Below, piece by piece: positions 10,050 through 18,258 of a stretch of DNA of 64,000 nucleotides. Position 1 is the stretch's first letter, and every line of letters begins with the position of its first letter. The notes beneath the pieces were generated by a model that saw only the letters and a program-made list of their open reading frames with translations, ran no database searches and was not told the origin of the DNA. The stretch comes from Flavobacterium aquidurense (GTDB lineage: Bacteria; Bacteroidota; Bacteroidia; Flavobacteriales; Flavobacteriaceae): positions 62,001 to 126,000 of the forward strand of contig NZ_JRLF01000011.1 of NCBI RefSeq assembly GCF_001404985.1, in the 5' to 3' direction. A program made the position numbers and the translations under genes.

Positions 10050-12239
10050 ATGACTCTTTCCTTTTGGCGTTACACACACTTAGCCCTGGCTTTGTTTTCT
10101 TCTTTATTCTTAATCGCAGCATCTGTAACAGGTATTATTCTCGCAGTCGATGCCATGCAGGAAAAAACGCTTCCGTACAAAACGGCTGATTTTGATAAAA
10201 TAACGCTGGCACAAACTTTAACTGTAGTAAAGAAAACTTATCCTGAAATAACTGAATTAAGTGTAGATCACAATCAATTTGTAACCCTTCAGGCAATTGA
10301 TGAAGACGGTAATGATATCAATGCTTATATAAATCCTAAAACTGGCAAACAATTAGGTAAACCAATAAAAAAAAGTGAATTTATTCAATGGGTTACCGGA
10401 TTTCATCGTTCTTTATTTCTGCATGAAACCGGACGATTCGTTGTTGGTGTGATCTCTTTTTTATTACTACTGATTGCTCTTTCGGGTTTTGCTTTGGTCC
10501 TGAACAGACAAAAAGGAATCCGTAATTTTTTCTCGAAAGTAATCAAAGAATATTTTGCCCAGTATTATCATGTTGTATTAGGAAAACTAGCTTTGATTCC
10601 AATTCTTATTATTGCTCTTACAGGAACTTATTTATCTCTGGAAAGATTTAATTTTTTCATGGAAAAAAATAACAAGCAAAAGGAAAAAACAGAGATTGTA
10701 AAGCCTTCAAAAAACAAAACCGTTTCTGTATTTACCACTACCCTATTAGCAGATGCAAAGAAAATTGAATTCCCTTTTACAGATGATCCCGAAGAATATT
10801 ATATCATTCAGCTAAAAGACCGTGAAATCGAAGTTAATCAGGTTACAGGCGCTGTTGTTACAGAAAAACGCGCTCCAATGACGGGTCAGTTGTCTGATTT
10901 GAGTCTTAATCTTCATACCGGACGAACAAATGCAATTTGGGCTTTTATACTTGCAATTGCTGCTGTAAATATTCTCTTTTTTATTTATTCCGGTTTTGCG
11001 ATTACTTTAAAACGAAGATCAAGCCGAATCAAAAATAAATTCAAAGCCGGCGAAAGTGAATTTATACTTTTAGCAGGTTCTGAAAACGGAAGCACATTAA
11101 GATTTGCAAATGCCATCCTGAAACAATTAATTGGTGACGGTAAAAAAGCTTTTCTTTATGAATTGAATAGTTTTACTGTTTTCCCAAAAGCACAACATAT
11201 TATCGTTTTTTCCTCAACGCACGGATTAGGTGATGCTCCGTTTAACGGAAGTAAATTTTTATCTCTTCTAAATAAAAATCCACAACAACAAAAAATCCAT
11301 TATTCTGTAGTGGGATTTGGTTCAAAAGCCTATCCTGATTTTTGTGAATTTGCTTTTGAAATTGACAAGCAATTAGCCAGTCAAAATTGGGCAGAACGCC
11401 TTTTAGAAGTACAGACAGTAAACGACAAATCGGCTGCTGAATTTGTAGAATGGATAAAATTATGGAGCAAAGAAACCGCAATTCCATTATCAACAACACC
11501 ATCTTTGTACAATCATGTTCCTAAAGGTTTACAAAAACTGATGGTTTTAGATAAAACAATTGTCTCTGAGAACGAACAGACTTTTATATTGACTTTGAGA
11601 GCAAATATGCGAGCTAAATTCAATTCAGGTGATTTACTGGCCATTTATCCTGCAAACGACACCAGAGAACGCCTCTACTCTATCGGGAAACATTCCGGAA
11701 ATATACAATTGGTAGTAAAATTGCATCCAAACGGATTAGGTTCTCAATTTCTAAATAACCTAATTCCGGGAAATACAATCAAAGCAAGAATCATCAACAA
11801 TAAAGCATTTCATTTTCCTGAAAAAGCACCAAAAACAGCCTTAATCTCAAACGGAACGGGAATCGCTCCTTTTCTTGGGATGATTGAGCAAAATAAAACC
11901 AAATCTGAAACGCATTTATATGCGGGATTCAGAATGGAAACAGAAACGGTTTCTGGATACAAAAAGTTCACCGAGGAAATGATCCGTAAACAAAAATTAC
12001 ATAGTTTTCATCTGGCGCTGTCACGCGAAGCAGAACATTTTTATGTAATGGATTTAATCAAACGTGATACTGATTTCTTTATCGATTTATTACAACATGG
12101 AGGTGTCATCATGATTTGTGGTTCGCTTGCCATGCAAAAAGATGTTGAAGCAATTTTGGATAATTTATGTCAGGAAAAGAAAATGAAAAGTATTTCTGAA
12201 TATAAAAATAATGGTCAGATATTGACTGATTGTTATTAG
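10050..12239 (+). CDS. PepSY-domain membrane flavoreductase (flavodoxin and FNR domains)
   Basis: The 729-residue product joins a PepSY-type membrane module to a cytoplasmic electron-transfer tail. Membrane segments lie near residues 9-31, 133-155, 175-197 and 295-318, with the PepSY-like extracytoplasmic regions between them. A flavodoxin-like FMN domain covers about 340-470 (LLAGSENGSTLRFA, VFSSTHGLGDAPF). An FAD/NAD(P)H oxidoreductase module follows, with the flavin motif ERLYSIG near 540, the pyridine-nucleotide motif SNGTGIAPFLG near 600, and MICGSLAMQKDVE near the end. It would move electrons from NAD(P)H across the membrane to an envelope acceptor. Relatives are often linked to ferric-siderophore reduction. 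Here the nearest candidate partner is the DUF2271 protein upstream, and ApbE is next downstream. Confidence 0.85.
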   Translation: MTLSFWRYTHLALALFSSLFLIAASVTGIILAVDAMQEKTLPYKTADFDKITLAQTLTVVKKTYPEITELSVDHNQFVTLQAIDEDGNDINAYINPKTGKQLGKPIKKSEFIQWVTGFHRSLFLHETGRFVVGVISFLLLLIALSGFALVLNRQKGIRNFFSKVIKEYFAQYYHVVLGKLALIPILIIALTGTYLSLERFNFFMEKNNKQKEKTEIVKPSKNKTVSVFTTTLLADAKKIEFPFTDDPEEYYIIQLKDREIEVNQVTGAVVTEKRAPMTGQLSDLSLNLHTGRTNAIWAFILAIAAVNILFFIYSGFAITLKRRSSRIKNKFKAGESEFILLAGSENGSTLRFANAILKQLIGDGKKAFLYELNSFTVFPKAQHIIVFSSTHGLGDAPFNGSKFLSLLNKNPQQQKIHYSVVGFGSKAYPDFCEFAFEIDKQLASQNWAERLLEVQTVNDKSAAEFVEWIKLWSKETAIPLSTTPSLYNHVPKGLQKLMVLDKTIVSENEQTFILTLRANMRAKFNSGDLLAIYPANDTRERLYSIGKHSGNIQLVVKLHPNGLGSQFLNNLIPGNTIKARIINNKAFHFPEKAPKTALISNGTGIAPFLGMIEQNKTKSETHLYAGFRMETETVSGYKKFTEEMIRKQKLHSFHLALSREAEHFYVMDLIKRDTDFFIDLLQHGGVIMICGSLAMQKDVEAILDNLCQEKKMKSISEYKNNGQILTDCY

Positions 12240-12242
12240 GGT

Positions 12243-12298
12243 TGAATTTTAGATTTTAGATCATAGAATATAGAATTAAGATTATAGATTTAGGATTG
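12243..12298. repeat. AT-rich AGAATATAGA-type repeat
   Basis: This short stretch is made of variations on tagattttaga / tagaatatagaatt. The same word family recurs at 48628-48720, where it forms an inverted repeat. It lies just after the PepSY gene stop. Confidence 0.4.
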
Positions 12299-12323
12299 TC
12301 TAAATAAAGAACTTAGTTTTGAT

Positions 12324-12488
12324 TTGTCATTCCGAGGAACTAGGAATCTCCGCAAGTAGCTCCACACTGAAAAGCGCCGATCTTTGTCATTTCGACCAGA
12401 GGGAGAAATCACACGAGTAATTCGACAAAGAATGGCGAATATAGCAACGGAGATTCTTACGGAGATTCCTAGTTCCTCGGAATGACAA
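12324..12488. repeat. Dispersed palindromic element (GAGGAAC family), long copy
   Basis: The left arm TTGTCATTCCGAGGAACTAG and the right arm CTAGTTCCTCGGAATGACAA are perfect inverted repeats, with further pairing inside. This copy is 165 bp; the four others in the window (24789, 29978, 43759, 60236) are 100-103 bp. It carries no coding sequence and resembles a REP/MITE-type element. Confidence 0.8.
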
Positions 12489-12499
12489 TATTAAGCTGA

Positions 12500-12556
12500 T
12501 AAAATCCGTTTTAATCTGTGTTTTCGCAAAGCGAATCCGCGTCATCCGCGTTCTAT
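12500..12556. repeat. Solo arm of the CGCGGAT dispersed repeat
   Basis: The words gcaaagcgaatccgcg and tcatccgcgttctat match the right arm of the repeats at 36170-36226 and 39070-39130. Only one arm is present here, just upstream of the ApbE gene. Confidence 0.6.
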
Positions 12557-12596
12557 ATTGTCGCAAACAGTATTACAACAAGTAAAATAATCTTTC

Positions 12597-13604
12597 ATGA
12601 ATAAATCAATCCCATATAAACTCCTATTTCTCTCCATATTAATATCTGGATTATCCGGCAAAGCACAAGTTTTGCGAAAAAGAACCACTTTGCTTATGGG
12701 CGGACGTTTTGATATTACAATCGTCGCCAAAGATTCTCTTGCCGCAGAACAAAATATCGATGAAGTTATCGCAGAAATTACCCGAATTGAGAATCTAATA
12801 TCCGACTGGAAACCAGACTCGCAAGTATCACAAGTAAATCAGAATGCGGGAATTAAACCCATAAAAGTCGATCGTGAAGTTTTTGAACTTACCCAAAGAG
12901 CCATACAATTTTCTAAAGCTACAAATGGCGGCTTTGATGTAAGTTTTGCCGCAATGGACAGAATCTGGAAATTTGACGGATCAATGACCGAAATGCCTTC
13001 GGCGGAAGCCATACAAAAATCTGTAGAAAAAGTAGGGTATAAAAACATCATTTTAGACTCTGTTCAGTCAACGATTTTTCTAAAATTAAAAGGAATGAAA
13101 ATTGGTTTTGGCGCTTTGGGCGAAGGATATGCAACAGATAAATGCCGAAACATAATGCTCGCCAAAGGTATTAAAGCCGGAATTGTAAACGGTTCCGGAG
13201 ATATGACCGCCTGGGGAAAACAACCCAACGGAAAAGACTGGAATATTGGTATGACCAATCCGTTTCATCCCGATACTCTATTTGCAGTAGTACCGCTAAA
13301 TAATGGCGCTGTTACTACTTCGGGAAGTTATGAAAAGTTTGTTGTTTTTAATGGTAAACGATATTCACATATCATAAATCCTGCAACAGGTTATCCCGCA
13401 ACAGGATTATGCAGTGTGTCTGTTTTTGGCCCAAATGCAGAAACAGCAAATGCTTTAAGCACTTCATTAATGGTTTTAGGGCGAAAAGAAGGTCTTATTC
13501 TGCTAGAAAAATATCCGCAGTACAGTTGCCTTATGATTACCGATAATGGTAAAATCGTGAAATCAAAAAACTTTAAAATCACGAAATTTAAGGCAAAACT
13601 GTAA
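12597..13604 (+). CDS. apbE: FAD:protein FMN transferase
   Basis: The 335-residue product has a signal peptide (LLFLSILISGLSGKAQ) and the ApbE fold throughout. Diagnostic stretches are LLMGGRFDITI, GGFDVSFAAMDRIW, GFGALGEGYATDKCR, VNGSGDMTAWGK, TTSGSYEKF, YSHIINPATGYPA and ETANALSTSLMVLG. ApbE exports FMN onto Thr or Ser side chains of extracytoplasmic redox proteins, using FAD as donor and Mg2+. The gene is separated from the PepSY reductase by a 357-base gap full of dispersed repeats, so it may have its own promoter, but orientation and content suggest the same redox module. The best visible substrate is the TGAS-containing DUF2271 protein at 9440-9922. Confidence 0.92.
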   Translation: MNKSIPYKLLFLSILISGLSGKAQVLRKRTTLLMGGRFDITIVAKDSLAAEQNIDEVIAEITRIENLISDWKPDSQVSQVNQNAGIKPIKVDREVFELTQRAIQFSKATNGGFDVSFAAMDRIWKFDGSMTEMPSAEAIQKSVEKVGYKNIILDSVQSTIFLKLKGMKIGFGALGEGYATDKCRNIMLAKGIKAGIVNGSGDMTAWGKQPNGKDWNIGMTNPFHPDTLFAVVPLNNGAVTTSGSYEKFVVFNGKRYSHIINPATGYPATGLCSVSVFGPNAETANALSTSLMVLGRKEGLILLEKYPQYSCLMITDNGKIVKSKNFKITKFKAKL

Positions 13605-13623
13605 AACTTTTCTCTTTTAAATC

Positions 13624-14850
13624 TTAGGTATCACAAGTAATATAATCCCAATCCTGCTCCATATAATTTATAAGCCAGTTTAAGGCATATTGTCTTTCAT
13701 AAACAATTCCCGGATTAATCGCTTCCATTTCCCTGCCATTAATTCTTTCATCAACACAAGCCCAATTAAACCTGTAGTACAAATCATTGGCATCTAAAAT
13801 TTCACTTTTAGATCGTATTGCTGTTATCGAATCAATAAAAATATTAGGGTCTTTATCCTCACCAACCGGATAATCATCAGGATCTATGTTTTCGATATCA
13901 CAAAACTCATTAGGAAAATCTAGTGTATCAATTTTATTCAAAGCCCACATTAAAACCCAGATACCCTCACATTTCCAGCTTTCGTTTGCCTTTTTGTCAT
14001 CTGTAGGATTTGCCAGGAATTCCTTTTCTTTTTCGGTCGTAAACTCCCAAAGCTTATAATTTTGTAAATAATCTGTAGCTTCTTCCGGCGAAATACTATT
14101 AAATGCAACTAAATTCACTACCGCCAAAATGCTAACTCTTTGCGCAATTTCTTTTGGAGTCCTTAAAGTCGTCTCACTTTCAGATTCTATACAAGGTAAG
14201 TTTCTGTTGATTTTGATGTTATGAGTCTCCAGAATTTTTTCGTTATTCTCTTTTCTCTCCATTTGATCCTCTGTCAGTTCACTTTGATCTCCATCAAAAT
14301 AAATAGAATTGATTTTTACATCTAAGTTTTCAATTTCACAATTTCCTTCTGTGTCAATAATCAAATCTAAGTTTTTATCCAGAAAATGTTGTCCATTAGA
14401 TTTACTGATCACAGTATCCGGCTGTACAAATAAAACAGCATCAAGCTCGTTTGCTATATTTTTTAGGATTGATTTTAGATCTTTTACTTCTCCCTTTTCC
14501 TGAGTAATCGTAAACTCACAATTTAAGGTAAGTATTTTTTGAAGAAATAAATCTTTGACTTTCTCATTTACAGTTGGCAGCGAATCTACAAAACCATAAA
14601 GCCCTTTTAGATTTGCCGTTAAGGCTGAATCATCAATTTCAGGGATTTGATAAGAAGGTATGGCGCGTTCCCGATAAGAGATTACTAGTTTTTGTGCAGC
14701 ACTTAAAATTCCTTCTTTAATTTCTAATTCGATGATATCAGATTCATCATCATCTTTTACGTTTGAAATTTTTGCATTGGTAATATTGGACTGAAGTATT
14801 TCTTTTATTCTTTCAAGACCTAATTGGTGTGAATAAATGGTACAAATCAT
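13624..14850 (-). CDS. DUF4272 domain-containing protein
   Basis: This 408-residue product lacks a signal peptide and is probably cytoplasmic. The N-terminal 230 residues are acidic and unassigned. The C-terminal half is DUF4272, recognised by AQRVSILAVVNLVAF, WEFTTEKEKEFLANP, ESWKCEGIWVLMWALNKID, DANDLYYRFNWACVDERING and NPGIVYERQYALNWLINYME. The family has no known biochemical role. It is convergent with apbE, only 19 bases away, and divergent from the lipoprotein gene at 15003. Confidence 0.85.
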   Translation of the reverse strand: MICTIYSHQLGLERIKEILQSNITNAKISNVKDDDESDIIELEIKEGILSAAQKLVISYRERAIPSYQIPEIDDSALTANLKGLYGFVDSLPTVNEKVKDLFLQKILTLNCEFTITQEKGEVKDLKSILKNIANELDAVLFVQPDTVISKSNGQHFLDKNLDLIIDTEGNCEIENLDVKINSIYFDGDQSELTEDQMERKENNEKILETHNIKINRNLPCIESESETTLRTPKEIAQRVSILAVVNLVAFNSISPEEATDYLQNYKLWEFTTEKEKEFLANPTDDKKANESWKCEGIWVLMWALNKIDTLDFPNEFCDIENIDPDDYPVGEDKDPNIFIDSITAIRSKSEILDANDLYYRFNWACVDERINGREMEAINPGIVYERQYALNWLINYMEQDWDYITCDT

Positions 14851-14905
14851 TTTACGGCTTTTAAATATTATCTATGCTAATATAAGATTAATTCTATAAA
14901 AAATG

Positions 14906-14913
14906 CAAACATA
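14906..14913 (-). promoter_or_regulatory. Candidate -7 element of the DUF4272 gene
   Basis: TATGTTTG on the minus strand matches TAnnTTTG exactly and would place the transcript start about 50 bases before the ATG at 14850. No clear -33 TTTG partner is seen, so this is tentative. Confidence 0.4.
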
Positions 14914-14934
14914 ATATTTACATTCTGAAATGTA

Positions 14935-14967
14935 TTTGTGTCTTTTTAAATTAATTCTCTACTTTTA
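14935..14967 (+). promoter_or_regulatory. Candidate promoter of the lipoprotein gene
   Basis: TTTG at 14935-14938 and TACTTTTA at 14960-14967 are 21 bases apart, one mismatch from the phylum consensus. The transcript would start at about 14974. That lies inside or past the upstream ATG at 14973, which favours translation from the ATG at 15003. Confidence 0.5.
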
Positions 14968-15002
14968 CTTTCATGCAAAATATACTATCCCGAACAAATT
15001 AC

Positions 15003-15599
15003 ATGAAAAAATTAGTGCTTTACACAGTTGTGATTCTTGCTTTTTGCAATTGCCAAAACAAAAAAGAAACAAAGAACATAAATCCTGAGAACATTAAAGA
15101 TATCAACCAAATTGTTGAAGCAATCATAATCCAGGACAGTTTAAAGGTTTTTTCAAAAAGTGAAGATTCTATTATGTTTTGCAGTGAACTTAGAAAACTC
15201 AATATATATATTCCGCCAAGTAATAATCCTGACTATATACTAATTCCCAGATTAGATGGCATGTACATTACTCAATTAATACCTGGTATTATAAAAGGAA
15301 TTACTTTTTTCTCCTCTAAGGATTCTTTGCATTTGTTAGACCAAAATTCAAATCCAGAAAAGTTGCGTATCGAAAAAAATATAATTACTAAATTGAATAG
15401 TACAACAATTGAAAAGATTAAAATAAGACGTAAAAACAAAAAAAGATCAAGATTTTATGAGATGACAATTCCTGTTTTTTCTGTTGATCGAAAATGCGCT
15501 TACGTCCAATTAGATTATCAATGCGGTGGTTTATGCGGAAGTGGACAAGCTATATATCTAAAAAAAATAAAAGGGAAATGGCAAAACTGGATTGGCTAA
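15003..15599 (+). CDS. Small predicted lipoprotein of unknown function
   Basis: The 198-residue product begins MKKLVLYTVVILAFCNCQNK, a lipoprotein signal with Cys in a lipobox-like context, followed by a charged linker. An in-frame ATG 30 bases upstream (14973) would add ten residues ahead of the signal peptide. The promoter position and the signal peptide both argue for 15003. The mature part is lysine-rich and ends with a Cys-containing segment (DYQCGGLCGSGQAIYLKKIK). I do not recognise a family. The gene is monocistronic, divergent from the DUF4272 gene and convergent with the PUL. Confidence 0.65.
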   Translation: MKKLVLYTVVILAFCNCQNKKETKNINPENIKDINQIVEAIIIQDSLKVFSKSEDSIMFCSELRKLNIYIPPSNNPDYILIPRLDGMYITQLIPGIIKGITFFSSKDSLHLLDQNSNPEKLRIEKNIITKLNSTTIEKIKIRRKNKKRSRFYEMTIPVFSVDRKCAYVQLDYQCGGLCGSGQAIYLKKIKGKWQNWIG

Positions 15600-15609
15600 T
15601 ACATAAAAC

Positions 15610-15658
15610 AAACCATATAAGTTATATAAGATGATTTAAGTTTTTATCTTATATGGTT
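15610..15658. terminator. Bidirectional hairpin between convergent genes
   Basis: AACCATATAAG at 15610 and CTTATATGGTT ending at 15658 are perfect inverted arms around an AT-rich loop containing a T-run. It sits between the converging ends of the lipoprotein gene and the last GH2 gene of the PUL and probably stops transcription from both sides. Similar words occur at 21804-21826, so it also belongs to a repeat family. Confidence 0.65.
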
Positions 15659-15667
15659 CAAAAAACT

Positions 15668-18094
15668 TCACTGCACTTTTACTTCAATTACAGAGGGCTG
15701 TAAACTTCCAGTTTTTGCTTTCAACTGAATGTTTTCTTTCCTTCCATTCGACTGAATAATCGCAATACATTTGCCATTAAATAATTTACAGGAATTGGCT
15801 TTAAAAGAATCCAGATTCGCCTGATAACCATTATCAACACCAACAAGTTTTCCTCCGCCGATAACTTCAAAATTAATTAAATCATCAGCATTCGGAAGTA
15901 AGTTACCATCTTTATCTACAATAGAAACTGCAACATAAACCAAATCATAAGTATCATTTTTGAAAATCGTTTTATCTGCTTTCAAATCTATTTTAGACGC
16001 TTCTCCCGCAGTATGAATTTCTTTTTCGAGAACCACTTTCCCGTTTTTTCTGGAAATTGCTTTTAGCGCTCCCGGTTCAAATTTTACGCGCCATGAAATA
16101 TGTAAATCATCATTTTGTTTGGCTTTTTTACCAAGAGATTTTCCGTTTAAGAATAATTCTACTTCATCTGCATTATTATAGTATGCCCAAACATCAACTT
16201 CCTGACCCGGTTTCCAGTTCCAATGCGGAAAAATATACAACACCGGTTTAGTTGTCCATTCGCTTTGATACATATAATACACATCTTTAGGAAATCCGGC
16301 TAAATCGATGATTCCAAAATAAGAACTTCTCGCGGGATAAGGATATGGATCCGGTTCGCCAATATAATCAAAACCTGTCCAGATAAAAGTTCCCGCCATG
16401 AAATCCTGTTTTTTGATGGTTTTCCAATTTTCCTCATGTGTTGCGCCCCAATATGATTTTACCTGATCGTAAGCCGAAACTGTCCAATCTGCATTTCCGT
16501 CAAACGGAGCATTGTGTTTTGGAGGCCACGCTTTAATTCCATCTGGAAAATCATAATGTCCGCGCGTTTCCAATGCCGAAACACTCTCTGAAGCCAGTAT
16601 TTTTTGTCCTTTAAAACGTTCCGGAAAATCCTTATAATCTTCATGTTTATAATTAAACCCTAAAAGATCCAAAGCTCCCGATTGATAAATAAAATTTTTC
16701 TCTATAACATTCTCCGTCAAAGCCGAAGTTACCGGACGCGTTATATCCAGAGATTTTACAATTTTTGCCAATTCTCTTGTAATCGCAATTCCCGTACTGT
16801 CAAATTGTTCCCTGATTTCGTTGCCAATACTCCACATCATTACAGATGGATGATTTCGATCTCTTAATATAAAATCTTCTAAATCTTTTTTGTGCCACTC
16901 GTCCCAGTCTTTATGATAATCATTCGTCACTTTTTTCTTTTTCCAGACATCAAAAGCTTCATCCTGAACGATAAACCCCATTTCATCACACAATTGCATC
17001 ATTTCTAAAGAATGCGGGTTATGTGACATTCTAATCGCATTCGCTCCCATTTCTTTTAGTAAAACTAATTTTCTTTTTACGGCATGAATATTTTCTACAG
17101 CGCCAAGAGCACCATTATCGTGATGCAGACAAACACCTAATATTTTGGTTGGTTTTCCGTTTAATGAAAATCCTTTTTCAGCATCAAAACTAAAGAAACG
17201 GAACCCAAGCGGAGTTTCATAATGATCTGCTATCTTAGATTTCTCATAAATTGTGGTTACCACTTTATACAAATACGGATTTTCTGTACTCCATAATTTT
17301 GGCTTACTTAAAGTTAAATCATGAATCTTTTTTTCAGAAGTTTTCACTCCTATTTTTTCTGTCGAACTAAAATTAGCAACTTCAATATTATCTGCATTCA
17401 AAATTGAAGTAACCAGCTTAAATTCTTTTGCCGTATCATTGTCATTATCAATGGTAACTTCTACATGTATTTTTGATTTTTCTGTCGAAACTTCAGGAGT
17501 TGTTACATAAGTTCCCCATTTTGCCACGTGCAATTTATTGCTGGCAACTAAACGCACATTCCTGTAAATTCCGGAACCTGTGTACCATCTTGAATTGGGC
17601 TGTGCATCATTATCAACTTTTACGGCAATATTATTTTCTTTTCCAAAATTCAGATATTTTGATAAATCATAACCAAAAGAAATATAACCATTTGGTCGCC
17701 TTCCCAGTAAATGCCCATTTATAAAAACTTCACTATTCTTGAAAACACCATCAAATTCAATAGAAACACTCTTATTTTTCCAATTTGCAGGAACCGTAAA
17801 CACTTTACGATACCAGCCTTTTCCTGCCGGCAAAAAACCTTGCGCCTGTTTTGTTGGATTCTCTTTATTAAAAGCACCTTCGATACTCCAATCATGAGGC
17901 AACTGAACCGTTCTCCAATCTTTTGCATTAAAACCAGACTGAATTGCCATGGGATAATCTCCTAATTTGAAGCTCCAGTTTTTATTAAAATCCTCTACGA
18001 TTCTGACTTGTTTTCCTTGGGGAAAAGACGCTGCCCAGAATAATAATAGTATCGCAATTGCGGTATTTTGTAAAATGTTTTTATGTTTAATCAT
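15668..18094 (-). CDS. GH2 beta-galactosidase-type glycoside hydrolase
   Basis: The 808-residue product has a signal peptide (IAILLLFWAASFPQG). GH2 domains follow in order: jelly-roll sugar-binding domain (about 30-200), Ig-like domain (about 200-300), TIM barrel (about 305-600), then C-terminal Ig-like domains. The acid/base is Glu426 in MMWSIGNEIRE and the nucleophile Glu503 in ILASESVSALE. Enzymes of this kind release beta-linked galactose or a related sugar or uronic acid in the periplasm; in a pectin locus, galactan or rhamnogalacturonan side chains are the likely source. It is the last gene of the PUL on this side and is followed by the hairpin at 15610. The exact substrate cannot be read from sequence. 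Confidence 0.9.
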   Translation of the reverse strand: MIKHKNILQNTAIAILLLFWAASFPQGKQVRIVEDFNKNWSFKLGDYPMAIQSGFNAKDWRTVQLPHDWSIEGAFNKENPTKQAQGFLPAGKGWYRKVFTVPANWKNKSVSIEFDGVFKNSEVFINGHLLGRRPNGYISFGYDLSKYLNFGKENNIAVKVDNDAQPNSRWYTGSGIYRNVRLVASNKLHVAKWGTYVTTPEVSTEKSKIHVEVTIDNDNDTAKEFKLVTSILNADNIEVANFSSTEKIGVKTSEKKIHDLTLSKPKLWSTENPYLYKVVTTIYEKSKIADHYETPLGFRFFSFDAEKGFSLNGKPTKILGVCLHHDNGALGAVENIHAVKRKLVLLKEMGANAIRMSHNPHSLEMMQLCDEMGFIVQDEAFDVWKKKKVTNDYHKDWDEWHKKDLEDFILRDRNHPSVMMWSIGNEIREQFDSTGIAITRELAKIVKSLDITRPVTSALTENVIEKNFIYQSGALDLLGFNYKHEDYKDFPERFKGQKILASESVSALETRGHYDFPDGIKAWPPKHNAPFDGNADWTVSAYDQVKSYWGATHEENWKTIKKQDFMAGTFIWTGFDYIGEPDPYPYPARSSYFGIIDLAGFPKDVYYMYQSEWTTKPVLYIFPHWNWKPGQEVDVWAYYNNADEVELFLNGKSLGKKAKQNDDLHISWRVKFEPGALKAISRKNGKVVLEKEIHTAGEASKIDLKADKTIFKNDTYDLVYVAVSIVDKDGNLLPNADDLINFEVIGGGKLVGVDNGYQANLDSFKANSCKLFNGKCIAIIQSNGRKENIQLKAKTGSLQPSVIEVKVQ

Positions 18095-18134
18095 TACAAT
18101 TATTTTTTATTCTTTTCTAGTTTACGCAACATTT

Positions 18135-18210
18135 TGTAGAGACGCACTGCTGTGCGTCTAACATACAGTATGGATAATTGGACGCAGACGCACTGCTGTG
18201 CGTCTCTACA
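18135..18210. repeat. GAGACGCAC palindromic repeat
   Basis: GTAGAGACGCACTGCTGTG followed by CGTCT and, at the other end, GACGCACTGCTGTGCGTCT followed by CTAC form a double palindrome in the gap between the two GH2 genes. Sequences of this type are common intergenic repeats in several bacterial groups. Confidence 0.75.
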
Positions 18211-18258
18211 ATAAAAACCTTTGTCCCTTTGTTGCTCTGAACCTTTGCACCTTTATCA

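Noticed and set aside
12542..12730. 62-codon minus-strand frame over the apbE start
   Set aside because: It overlaps the signal-peptide region of apbE and a repeat arm and shows no protein-like features.
14983..14994. TACTATCCCGAA, identical to part of the operator at 27147-27163
   Set aside because: Only one half-site is present, on the other strand, and the neighbouring half-site is missing, so it may be chance.
14973..15002. Ten-residue extension of the small lipoprotein
   Set aside because: It would precede a normal lipoprotein signal, and the best promoter places the transcript start at about the same base.
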